A DNA stretch of 64,000 nt from an uncultured Oscillospiraceae bacterium (GTDB lineage: Bacteria; Bacillota; Clostridia; Oscillospirales; Ruminococcaceae), in contig CATJCP010000398.1 in NCBI GenBank assembly GCA_949737515.1, positions 1-64,000 of the forward strand, in the 5' to 3' direction. A program made the translations under genes and the position numbers. Numbering within the stretch: the first letter of the stretch is position 1; each line of letters begins with the position of its first letter. Below the pieces are notes generated by a model. That model saw nothing but the letters and a program-made list of their open reading frames with translations, did not search any database and was not told the origin of the DNA. This document shows positions 25,967 to 33,490 of this stretch, one piece after another.

Positions 25967-26995
25967 TTATGTTATTTCTCTCCCCGATTCCTGTACCCCA
26001 ATCCCCCGGGTGGATTCCCGGAAAATCAGCTTGTGCCCGATACGGACGTCCCGCTGTGTACAGGCTGGGGTTTCAATGCGCTCCAGCAGCAGCTCCATGG
26101 CCCTGCGGCCCATTTGGAGCTTGGACTGGGAGACAGTGCTCAGGGTAGGGGTGAGGATGCGGGCGAGTTCAATGTTGTCAAACCCAAAAACCATGACGTC
26201 CTCCCCGGGACGCAGGCCCATTTCATACATGCGGCGGATAACCCCGGCCGCCATAAGGTCGGAGCCTGCAAACACCGCGTCAGGGGGCTGGAGGTTGGGC
26301 AGGGAAAACAGCCGCCGGCAGGCATACGCGCCGGAGGTGATGGAGTGGTCCCCCTTGACATGGTACTCCGGCAGGTCGGGAATGCCTTTCTCCGCCAGCG
26401 CCCGCTGGTATCCCTTCAGCCGCAGCCGGGAGGAGTAGTCCTCCGGACGGGTGATAATGGCGATCCTCCGGCATCCCCCTTCTATTAAATACCGGGTGAC
26501 TTCGTAGGCCGCCTGTTCGTTGTCGATCCCCACATAGGGGAGCTTCGCCCCCTCCACGCACTCGCTGCACATTACCGCAGGATACCGGGCGCCCAGGCCG
26601 CTCAGCTCCTGGGCGGGCAGCTGGGAGGCGGTGAACAGGATGCCGTCCACACTGCGCTGGGTGAGCATTTTAATATACTGCCGCTCCAGCTCTTCCTTGG
26701 AATGGGTGACGGAAAAGATGATCTGGTATCCCCTGCGCCACGCCGCCTGCTCCGCCCCCCTGGCCACGCCGGACAAAAACTGGTGGGAAATGGATGGCAG
26801 AAGGACCAGGATGCGGCGGGTGGGATTTTTGCGCAGGCTCCGGCCCAGGGCATTGGGGGCATACCCCACCTGGTCGATCACCTGCAGGACGCGGGAACGG
26901 GTTTCCTCGGCGACTGCCGGGTCGTCGTTGAGGACGCGGGACACTGTCGCCACCGATACTCCCGCGGCCTTGGCCACTTCTTTGATTGTCGGAAT
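25967..26995 (-). CDS. LacI family repressor, probable ATT start
   Basis: A 342-residue LacI/GalR repressor: N-terminal HTH (PTIKEVAKAAGVSVATVSRV) with hinge helix (PNALGRSLRKN), then the periplasmic-binding-protein-like sugar domain ending in the usual GRRAMELLLERIE. The homology starts at a codon ATT at 26993-26995, seven bases after AAAGGAGG. The only in-frame ATG, at 27049, lies upstream of the predicted transcription start and of the operator, so it is unlikely to be used. It leads an operon of two oxidoreductases and three TIM barrels and probably represses itself and them in the absence of a sugar inducer. Confidence 0.9.
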   Translation of the reverse strand: MPTIKEVAKAAGVSVATVSRVLNDDPAVAEETRSRVLQVIDQVGYAPNALGRSLRKNPTRRILVLLPSISHQFLSGVARGAEQAAWRRGYQIIFSVTHSKEELERQYIKMLTQRSVDGILFTASQLPAQELSGLGARYPAVMCSECVEGAKLPYVGIDNEQAAYEVTRYLIEGGCRRIAIITRPEDYSSRLRLKGYQRALAEKGIPDLPEYHVKGDHSITSGAYACRRLFSLPNLQPPDAVFAGSDLMAAGVIRRMYEMGLRPGEDVMVFGFDNIELARILTPTLSTVSQSKLQMGRRAMELLLERIETPACTQRDVRIGHKLIFRESTRGIGVQESGREIT

Positions 26996-27016
26996 ATCGC
27001 GCCCTCCTTTCCCGTT

Positions 27017-27032
27017 ATGTAATCGATTACAT
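27017..27032 (-). promoter_or_regulatory. LacI-type / cre operator
   Basis: Perfect 16-bp palindrome ATGTAATCGATTACAT. Its core matches the LacI/GalR-family operator style and also the CcpA cre consensus TGWAANCGNTNWCA at every position. It sits at the predicted transcription start of the LacI operon, the classic place for repression. Confidence 0.8.
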
Positions 27033-27037
27033 TCACT

Positions 27038-27043
27038 ATTGTA
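27038..27043 (-). promoter_or_regulatory. -10 box of the LacI operon
   Basis: TACAAT on the minus strand, with a weak -35 (TATCCA) 17 bases upstream. The predicted start point falls near 27031, within the operator. Confidence 0.55.
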
Positions 27044-27222
27044 GTACACTCACGAGGATTTGGATAGTGGCAGATTCTACAACTTTTTTGAAATTTTATT
27101 GTGAGAAAAAAAGGCGGTCACGAAGTCTAATTTCCTGGATATTCCTTTTTGACTGGAGGTTTTTCTTTTATCCCTTTCTTTATGTACCTTTATGCAGGGG
27201 AGTTCCGCCCTCTGTAAAGGGT

Positions 27223-27255
27223 GGCCAGGAAACTTTTTAGGAAAGTTTCCTGGCC
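27223..27255 (-). terminator. Hairpin at the end of the nagB-GH109 operon
   Basis: Perfect 13-base-pair stem (GGCCAGGAAACTT with AAGTTTCCTGGCC) and seven-base loop, 43 bases past the GH109-like stop. A second imperfect inverted repeat follows at about 27187-27220. There is no T-run directly after it on the minus strand. Confidence 0.6.
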
Positions 27256-27297
27256 CTTCAAACCTTTTTGAATTGCCTTTGGTTGCGCGCCTTTTCC

Positions 27298-28557
27298 TTA
27301 CTCAAACGCTTCCTCGCAGACTTGATCCAGCGAGAAGATATCCCCAGGCCGCTGCTCCCTGTGCGTCCATCTTCCAGTTGTAAAATCAGGGATCGGTACC
27401 GGTATGGAGCCCATGGCAATGGACTGCTCGCTCAAGCAGGTGATTGCCATCCAGCTTGCCGCGTCGTACACATCTATGGGGAAAGGCTTGTTCTCCTGAA
27501 TTGACTGGATAAACGCCCTGAACACCAGGTAATCCATGCCGCCGTGGCCGCCTGTGATCCCCGAGGTCTGGAATTCCTTCCACAGGGGATGGATGAATTC
27601 CTCCATATACGCCTTGTCGGGCTCAAAGACGTGGTCGTTGTGCTCATCGGGCTCGGTCCTGTCCTCCAGGTAGATGCTTCGGCTATTCTCCTCCCAAAGG
27701 CCCTTTACCCCCTGGAGGTAGCCGCCCCGGGAATAGGGCCTGGGCAGGGTGCAGTCGTGGGTCAGCACAATCGTCTCGCCGTTGGCGCATTTGATCATGG
27801 TGGTCACCACGTCCCCTTGGCAGAATCCGGCGCTGGCCAGAGGGGATTCCGGACGGTTTTTCTTCATCCATTCCCCCTGCCCCCGGGACTTGGAGGACAT
27901 GGACACCAGGGAGAGCATCCGGTTTCCCCGGTTCAGATTTAAGTACTGGGCAATGGGCCCCAGCTCGTGGGTGGGGTACAGTTCCCCGTTGCGGTGCAGG
28001 AAGTTTTCCTGGCGGTAGTGGCGCTTGATGTCCCCGGTGCCGATTTCCTCCCGCAGGTCGTGCAGGTATCCGCCCTTGCAGTGGATAATCTCGCCAAATA
28101 TCCCCTTCTTGACCATGTTGAGCAGCGTCATCTCCAGCTGGCCATAGCAGCAGTTTTCAAGCAGCATCACCTGGACGCCGGTCTTTTCGCTGGTGCGCAC
28201 CAGCTGCCAGCACTCCTCCACAGAGGTGGCACCCCCCACCTCCAGGGCTGGAATCAGCCCGTGTTCCATGGCGTCCACGGCAATGGTGATGTGGGTTGTC
28301 CAGTCGGTCATGATGACCACCGCTTCAATGTCGGCGCGGGAGGTCACTTGGTGGTAGTCCAGGCAGCAGTCCGGACAGTTCCCCTTTGCCTGTTCCACAT
28401 GGCTCTGCCCCTCCCTGGCCCGGTCCTCATAAACGTCGCAGACCGCCAAAACCTCAACGTCCGGCATGGTCAGCAGCAGATCCAGCTGCGTCATCCCCCG
28501 GCTTCCAAGGCCGATCACACCCAGCTTTACGGTGCGGCCCTTTGCTCCAAGCTTCAT
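27298..28557 (-). CDS. GH109-like NAD-dependent glycosidase (Gfo fold, 5 of 8)
   Basis: A 419-residue Gfo/Idh/MocA-fold protein whose motifs match glycoside hydrolase family 109 (alpha-N-acetylgalactosaminidase type) rather than ordinary dehydrogenases. The Rossmann part is KLGVIGLGSRGMTQLDLLL. The EKP lysine is missing (PALEVGGATSVEEC). The GH109 signatures follow: LLENCCYGQLEMTLLNM, GELYPTHELGPIAQYLNLNR, HGGMDYLVFRAFIQ, and DVYDAASWMAITCLSEQSI with VPIPDFTTGRW. GH109 enzymes use tightly bound NAD, oxidise C3, eliminate the aglycone and re-reduce. No signal peptide is seen, so substrate is imported. nagB in the same operon fits aminosugar release. The exact glycosidic specificity is open. 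Confidence 0.85.
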   Translation of the reverse strand: MKLGAKGRTVKLGVIGLGSRGMTQLDLLLTMPDVEVLAVCDVYEDRAREGQSHVEQAKGNCPDCCLDYHQVTSRADIEAVVIMTDWTTHITIAVDAMEHGLIPALEVGGATSVEECWQLVRTSEKTGVQVMLLENCCYGQLEMTLLNMVKKGIFGEIIHCKGGYLHDLREEIGTGDIKRHYRQENFLHRNGELYPTHELGPIAQYLNLNRGNRMLSLVSMSSKSRGQGEWMKKNRPESPLASAGFCQGDVVTTMIKCANGETIVLTHDCTLPRPYSRGGYLQGVKGLWEENSRSIYLEDRTEPDEHNDHVFEPDKAYMEEFIHPLWKEFQTSGITGGHGGMDYLVFRAFIQSIQENKPFPIDVYDAASWMAITCLSEQSIAMGSIPVPIPDFTTGRWTHREQRPGDIFSLDQVCEEAFE

Positions 28558-28582
28558 AATAATCCCTCTTTCTGTTTTATTA

Positions 28583-29464
28583 TCACAGTTCAATCAAAAC
28601 AATACTGACAACCGCCATGATCATCCCCACAATCTGGTCTTTTCTGGGGTGCTCATGGAACAAAATCAGCGAATACAAAATGGAAAGCACCAACCCGCCG
28701 CCATTGTCGATGGTATACAGGATGCTGGACTTCATCTGGGGCAGCAGATACATGAGCAGGTTGACCGCCCCTGTCGCCGATCCCCCGCAGACCAGAAGGG
28801 ACAGGGCAGCCCTTTTCCCCATTTTAAAGCCCTCCGCCAGCTTTCGTCCCCGCTTTTTGGCCAGCTCAACCACGACGGCGGCGACAGCCGAAAGGGCAAA
28901 GAGGATGGTGAGCATTTCCGCCCGTTCCGCCCCTTTCATCGCCACTGCCTGCAGGTTCATGACCGTCCCATACAGTCCGTTGGAGGCAAACAGCAGGATG
29001 CACCAGACATAATACGCCCCGGAATTGCCCTTAAAGGAGATCCCCTTCAGGTTCATCACCACCAGAGAGACCAGCATCAGGACAATCGCAAATATCTGAA
29101 GCCCGGTGAGCCGCTCATCCAAAAACAGCGTTCCCACCGCCGTTGGGACCAGGATTCCGCCGAACATACAGAAGATCATCAAAAAGGCGTAGGATCCCCG
29201 GTTGCCCGCTTCGATCATCGCGTTGTTATAGAGGAACAGCACCCCGGCGTTGGCCAACCCAAACAGCCAGGTCTGCCAGGAGGGGGCAAAGGAAAATCCG
29301 TTGGCGGCAAGGGAGGTAAAGGCGATAAACAGTCCATAGCAGACCGAAAAAACTGCCGTGGCCTCGGATTTATCCGCTCCGGCATAGCTGGCGGAGTAAA
29401 GCCTTGTGAAAAGCGACTGGAAGGAGTAGAGAAGGACCATCAGGATCACCAGGAATATCAGCAT
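28583..29464 (-). CDS. DMT superfamily (EamA-like) transporter
   Basis: A 293-residue membrane protein with ten hydrophobic segments arranged as two five-helix repeats, as in drug/metabolite transporters. It begins MLIFLVILMVLLYSFQSLFT, without a cleavable signal. Repeat features include GVLFLYNNAMIEAGNRGSYA in the first half and LYTIDNGGGLVLSILYSLIL in the second. The ATG overlaps the end of the upstream oxidoreductase by seven bases (ATGCTGA), a sign of translational coupling. Its place between an oxidoreductase and a GH109-like enzyme suggests that it moves a sugar or sugar acid, or exports a pathway product; direction and substrate are not visible. Confidence 0.85.
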   Translation of the reverse strand: MLIFLVILMVLLYSFQSLFTRLYSASYAGADKSEATAVFSVCYGLFIAFTSLAANGFSFAPSWQTWLFGLANAGVLFLYNNAMIEAGNRGSYAFLMIFCMFGGILVPTAVGTLFLDERLTGLQIFAIVLMLVSLVVMNLKGISFKGNSGAYYVWCILLFASNGLYGTVMNLQAVAMKGAERAEMLTILFALSAVAAVVVELAKKRGRKLAEGFKMGKRAALSLLVCGGSATGAVNLLMYLLPQMKSSILYTIDNGGGLVLSILYSLILFHEHPRKDQIVGMIMAVVSIVLIEL

Positions 29465-30579
29465 AAGCTGTCACCCCTCATGTCCCATTGGGGAAGCTCC
29501 TGTGTTTCCCAGCACCGGAACAGGGCTTCAGCCAGCCCCGGAACCCAGCGCAGGCCATCGGTTTCCCTGACCCATCCTTCTGGGAAGGGAGTTGCCTCCG
29601 GCTGAAGGTTCCGCATTTTTTCCAGGGCGTCTATGTGCCAGGAAGCCATCTCCCCGGTACAGAGGATGGGAGCTCCGTCCCGGACAGCGTCCACCATGTT
29701 CCAAAGGTTTTCGGCATAATCCTGCTTTACAATGCCGTAATCCTTCACCTGTCCATCGGAAAATACCGCCGTCAGGCGGGAGCCCTTAATCCCCCTTCCG
29801 CCAAAGCGTACGACTGCCTTCTCATAGGTATACTCCAGCATTGGCTCCTGGAGCTGTTCCCTGCTGACCGCATGAGAAACCGCGATCAGCACCTCCGCGC
29901 CGGTCTGGGACACCCCCTTCATGACAGCGGTGTCAAAGGTCTCAATGGGGTTCGCCCGAAAGGTAGCGCATTCCACCGCGGAGAGAGGCGCGCCGGTGAT
30001 ATAGAGCATGTTCATCAGATAATGGGCGGTGGCGTTGCTCAGCACATTGTCAAAGATAGGTCTGCCCTGGGCGTCGAACCGTTTCCCCGCCCAGCCGCTG
30101 CCCCGGTGGTAATAGGCGTGGTCCCTGGGCCAAAGGACCATAGCCCGCAGGGAAACCGGCTCGCCGAACACACCGGCCTCCGCGTCCGCCTTCATAGCCC
30201 GCACAACAGGGTCATAGCAGAGCTGGAACCCCACAGAGAGCTTTTTCCCGGCTTTGTCCCGGGCCGCCAACATCGCCTGAACCTCCTCCATGGTGGCGGC
30301 GATGGGCTTTTCCGACACAACATGGCAGCCGTGTTCAAAGGCTTCCACTGCCTGCTCCCCGTGAAACTGTATTGGAGTTCCCAAAACCACAATGTCCGGC
30401 TGATGGTTTTGGTACAGCTCCTCTGAAGCTTTGTACACGGGACACAGGTCACATTCCCTTACAAAGGGGTCCACCGCCCCCACCAGCCGCAGCTTCTCCC
30501 TTTTGGGGGACTTCATCGCGTGGAGATAGTTGGCCGCAAAGCCCCCTACCCCAAAGAGGGCAATCTTCAGCTCCTCCAT
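29458..30579 (-). CDS. Gfo/Idh/MocA oxidoreductase (6 of 8)
   Basis: A 373-residue dehydrogenase-family protein. The Rossmann fingerprint is IALFGVGGFAANYLHAM and the catalytic lysine lies in VVSEKPIAAT. The catalytic helix is unusual: NVLSNATAHYLMNMLYI keeps the histidine but has methionine where Asp is common. A Trp/Tyr-rich stretch (WPRDHAYYHRGSGWAGKRF) before it is likely in the substrate pocket. It starts 17 bases after the uridine-kinase-like gene and is translationally coupled to the DMT transporter downstream. Early residues SPKREKLRLVGAVDPFVREC contain an insert relative to relatives. Sugar or sugar-acid dehydrogenase is likely; the substrate is unknown. Confidence 0.88.
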   Translation of the reverse strand: MEELKIALFGVGGFAANYLHAMKSPKREKLRLVGAVDPFVRECDLCPVYKASEELYQNHQPDIVVLGTPIQFHGEQAVEAFEHGCHVVSEKPIAATMEEVQAMLAARDKAGKKLSVGFQLCYDPVVRAMKADAEAGVFGEPVSLRAMVLWPRDHAYYHRGSGWAGKRFDAQGRPIFDNVLSNATAHYLMNMLYITGAPLSAVECATFRANPIETFDTAVMKGVSQTGAEVLIAVSHAVSREQLQEPMLEYTYEKAVVRFGGRGIKGSRLTAVFSDGQVKDYGIVKQDYAENLWNMVDAVRDGAPILCTGEMASWHIDALEKMRNLQPEATPFPEGWVRETDGLRWVPGLAEALFRCWETQELPQWDMRGDSLC

Positions 30580-30596
30580 GTTATCATTCCTCTTGC

Positions 30597-31157
30597 CTAT
30601 CTAATCTGGCCCCGAACCCAGGATTCCACCACCAGGGCAGGCTTTATAAAGTCGGAACCCCCATTGAGGACAAGATCCGCATTCCGCTTGGTCGGGAGAA
30701 AATGCTTTTCCTCGCCGAATTTAGCTGCCTCCAGGTAATAGTCCGCCACCTCCTCCATGGGGACGCCCCACATCGCCATATTCCGCTTGATCCTGCGGTA
30801 CATCCTCTCGTCGGAATCCAGGTCGATGAAAATCTTCAAATCCAGAAGCTCCAAAAGCTCCGGAAAATACAGGACGCTGAGCCCCTCCACAATCACCACC
30901 TGGGCTTCGCTGGCCTCCAGGCGGCTCTGCCGGACGGCATCGATCACCTTCTCCGAGTCAATGGAGTCCGGGGAGTTCCAGTCCTCGTACTCCCTGCCGG
31001 TGGCAGGGGAAATCATCTTGGGGAGCGGGCGCCTGAAAAAGCCGTCAGTTGAGATCAAAACGGTTTTGATTGGCCGCAGCTTTTCCACCAGCAGCTTGGC
31101 AAAGGTGGACTTCCCGCTTCCGGAGCCTCCTGCAACACCTATCGTGAGATTGCTCAT
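30597..31157 (-). CDS. Uridine-kinase-like P-loop kinase
   Basis: A 186-residue P-loop kinase of the uridine kinase/phosphoribulokinase/pantothenate kinase family. Walker A is GVAGGSGSGKST at residues 7-18; the TDGFFRRPLP loop, a DWNSPDSID segment and VVIVEGLSVLYFPELLELLD (Walker B region) follow, then the lid with RRIKRNMAMWG. True uridine kinases have a characteristic DxFYR/K motif; here it reads TDGFFRRP, closer to the pantothenate-kinase/CoaA-like form, so the substrate may be a sugar, a cyclitol or a sugar acid rather than uridine. Its place between LarA and an oxidoreductase fits phosphorylation of a catabolic intermediate. AGGAGG precedes the ATG. Confidence 0.8.
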   Translation of the reverse strand: MSNLTIGVAGGSGSGKSTFAKLLVEKLRPIKTVLISTDGFFRRPLPKMISPATGREYEDWNSPDSIDSEKVIDAVRQSRLEASEAQVVIVEGLSVLYFPELLELLDLKIFIDLDSDERMYRRIKRNMAMWGVPMEEVADYYLEAAKFGEEKHFLPTKRNADLVLNGGSDFIKPALVVESWVRGQIR

Positions 31158-31170
31158 TTTTGTCCTCCCC

Positions 31171-32460
31171 CTACTCCTCAGGTTTTGGTTTCTGAACGAT
31201 TACGCCCACGCCGTCCGGTATCACTGTGACCAGTGCGGCGGCATCTTCCAAAAGCCCTTCGGCCTTGGCCAGCGCGTCTCCGGCGCTTTCCGCCCATCCC
31301 ATATGCATGGCCTCAATCAGCTCCCGGTTCTCCGGCCCGGTCACAAAGATCACCGACGCCTTTTCCATCACCCGGGCCAAAATCTGGGCCTGCCACTGGT
31401 CCATGACTGTACTTTCCGGCGGTATATTTTCGATGTCCCCCATCACTTCCCCTGCGTTCTTCCGGTCCGCGAACCAATGATAGAAGTCCTCTCCTCCATG
31501 CCCGTCCCCCAGGGCAGCGCAGATGATGATCACCCCGCCCTCACGGACGCATACCTCTGCGGCGGTCAGGCCCTTGACCGACTGATAGATGTTCTGGTCC
31601 AGGGGATACCCGCCGTTGGAGGTGACCACAATGTCCGCCCCCACCCCGGGGACGCTGGTCATGTCCAGGCACAGCTGGCAGCCCTTTTCATGGGCCTGTG
31701 CGCTGTCCCCTGCAACAGCGGCCACAATCCGCTTTTCCTCATCCAGCAGGACGTTGAGAATAAAGGCCAGCCCTGCCTGCCTGGCGGCAAAAGCCATATC
31801 CCTGTGGATCGGGTTGCCCTCCAGGATTCCCTGCCGTGCCAGGGGGTCGCGGATAAATCCTGCGTTGTGGTTATAGAGGACTGTTTTCATTCCCGCCGCG
31901 CCGGGCAGGATGCTCTTGCGTCCGCCGGAAAAGCCCGCGAAGAAATGGGGTTCTATAAAACCCTCGGACACCACCAGGTCCGACTCCTTCACCAGCCGGT
32001 TGAGCCAAAGCTCCCCGCCGGAGGGAAGGGTTCCGAAAAACGCCATATTTTCGACGTCCCTGGCATTGTGGATGACAAAACGTTCCTTTTTCGCGGCTTC
32101 GGCTCCAAACTTGGCCCGGATTTCCTCCTCTGTCGGCGGGCGGTGCATCCCGGTTGCAATCAGGATGGTAATCTCCGCCTGGGGATTCCCCTTCCGTATC
32201 TCCGCCAGATACAGCGGCAGGGTAATATGGCTGGGGAGCGGCCTGGTGTGGTCGCTGGTGATCACCAGAATCTTCCCCTTTCCCTTTGCCAGCTCCCGCA
32301 GGCGCGGGCTGCCAATGGGGTTATCCAGGGCGTCCTGTACAATCTGTTCCTGGCTGCGGCTCTCTGTCTCCAGTTTCCGGGGAGATATCACGGCCCGCAG
32401 CCGGGCCTCCGGAATCTCCAGGGTTTGTTTTCCCCTCCCATAGGGAATGGCGATTGTCAT
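31171..32460 (-). CDS. larA: LarA-type nickel-dependent racemase/epimerase
   Basis: A 429-residue member of the LarA family, which uses the nickel-pincer nucleotide (NPN) cofactor bound to a lysine to racemise or epimerise 2-hydroxy acids. The active-site set of lactate racemase aligns with a constant offset of two: D70 and R73 in TSDHTRPLP, H106 in TGMHRP, H172 and K182 in EPHFFAGFSGGRKSILPG, H198 in YNHNAGF. The cofactor-making larB, larC and larE genes are not in the window. In an operon with nagB, a sugar-type kinase and an oxidoreductase, a sugar acid (for example an aldonate epimerised at C2) is a more likely substrate than lactate. The family call is firm, the substrate inferred. Confidence 0.88.
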   Translation of the reverse strand: MTIAIPYGRGKQTLEIPEARLRAVISPRKLETESRSQEQIVQDALDNPIGSPRLRELAKGKGKILVITSDHTRPLPSHITLPLYLAEIRKGNPQAEITILIATGMHRPPTEEEIRAKFGAEAAKKERFVIHNARDVENMAFFGTLPSGGELWLNRLVKESDLVVSEGFIEPHFFAGFSGGRKSILPGAAGMKTVLYNHNAGFIRDPLARQGILEGNPIHRDMAFAARQAGLAFILNVLLDEEKRIVAAVAGDSAQAHEKGCQLCLDMTSVPGVGADIVVTSNGGYPLDQNIYQSVKGLTAAEVCVREGGVIIICAALGDGHGGEDFYHWFADRKNAGEVMGDIENIPPESTVMDQWQAQILARVMEKASVIFVTGPENRELIEAMHMGWAESAGDALAKAEGLLEDAAALVTVIPDGVGVIVQKPKPEE

Positions 32461-32617
32461 ATCTCAAACCTCCCAACTCAAAATAGAAAAACCGGCCCCG
32501 CCACACAAGCGCGTTCACATTCGATCACCATTCAATGAACATCAACACCTGCATAGCCAGACCGGTTTGCCGGGGAGGACAGACCAGCGGGTCCATCCTT
32601 CCGGCACATTTCGTCAA

Positions 32618-33382
32618 TCAGCGGTAGTCCTCGCAGACTGTCTCGCCTTTCAGGATGACAATCTCCTTGGCGTCCGCATAAGAATCCGCGTCTACAAAGA
32701 GCTGGAAGCTCTCATGGGTTTTCAGCATGGTCCCGGGGACATTGGGGGTAAGCTCGTTGGCCAGGGTTTGGGCCACCGCCCAGGCCTTTTCAGAGTGAGG
32801 GACGGCGGAGATAATGTTTTTACACTGCATAATCTGCCAAACACTCATACTTACCGCCTGCTTGGGAACATCGTCAATGGTGGCAAACCACCCCTCCCCC
32901 ACCTGCTGGTTGCGGCAGGCGGTGTCCAAATTCACGATCAGATAGGAAACCTTTGTCTCAAAATCCGCGGGCGGGTCGTTGAAGGCAATGTGGGCGTTGC
33001 GGCCAATACCGATAAGTCCCACGTCAATGGGGGCCTTTTTGATCTCCTCAGTCAGCTGGGCGATCCCCTCCTGGGTGCCGTCCACAAAGTGGACCATCTT
33101 CACCCCCGTTGGGGCGACGAACCGCTCCTTCAGGTATTTGCGGAAGCTGGCGGGATGGGTCTCGGGAAGGTCTACATACTCGTCCAGGTGGAACATCTCC
33201 ACCTTGCTCCAGTCGATGTCCTCCTTCACCAGGTGCTCCAATGTTTCAAACTGGGAGGCACCGGTGGAAAGAATGATTCTCGCCGCGCCTTTTTCCGCGA
33301 TAGCGGCCTTAATGATCTCAGCGGAGGCCTTGGCAGCACGCATACCCAGTTCATCAGCGGTTTTGGAAACAACTATTTTCAT
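32618..33382 (-). CDS. nagB: Glucosamine-6-phosphate deaminase
   Basis: A 254-residue enzyme converting glucosamine-6-phosphate to fructose-6-phosphate and ammonia. It has the usual GASQFETLEHL phosphate loop, FHLDEYVDLPETHPASF with catalytic Asp/Glu region, and GIGRNAHIAFNDPPADF with the catalytic His. C-terminal part: AWAVAQTLANELTPNVPGTML. The ATG at 33382 follows AAAAGGAGAG; the longer open frame (to 33466) has no ribosome site and overlaps the promoter. It is the first gene of the operon that ends with the GH109-like enzyme. The divergent C-terminus and NDPPAD in place of NEPG suggest a NagB-like paralogue, so another amino sugar phosphate cannot be excluded. Confidence 0.88.
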   Translation of the reverse strand: MKIVVSKTADELGMRAAKASAEIIKAAIAEKGAARIILSTGASQFETLEHLVKEDIDWSKVEMFHLDEYVDLPETHPASFRKYLKERFVAPTGVKMVHFVDGTQEGIAQLTEEIKKAPIDVGLIGIGRNAHIAFNDPPADFETKVSYLIVNLDTACRNQQVGEGWFATIDDVPKQAVSMSVWQIMQCKNIISAVPHSEKAWAVAQTLANELTPNVPGTMLKTHESFQLFVDADSYADAKEIVILKGETVCEDYR

Positions 33383-33424
33383 GGTGTTTTCTCTCCTTTT
33401 TATAATTAAGGTGGCTTTATATAA

Positions 33425-33453
33425 ATCATAGATAAATTGCAGATAAAAATCAA
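33425..33453 (-). promoter_or_regulatory. Sigma-A promoter of the nagB operon
   Basis: TTGATT, 17-base spacer, TATGAT on the minus strand, 43 bases before nagB. Confidence 0.75.
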
Positions 33454-33454
33454 G

Positions 33455-33489
33455 CTTAAAAAACATTTTAATCTGCTGCAGCTGCAGAT
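33455..33489 (-). terminator. Hairpin after the oxidoreductase pair
   Basis: ATCTGC...GCAGAT stem around AGCTGCA, followed on the minus strand by TAAAATGTTTTTT; it separates the tandem oxidoreductases from the nagB promoter. Confidence 0.65.
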
Positions 33490-33490
33490 G

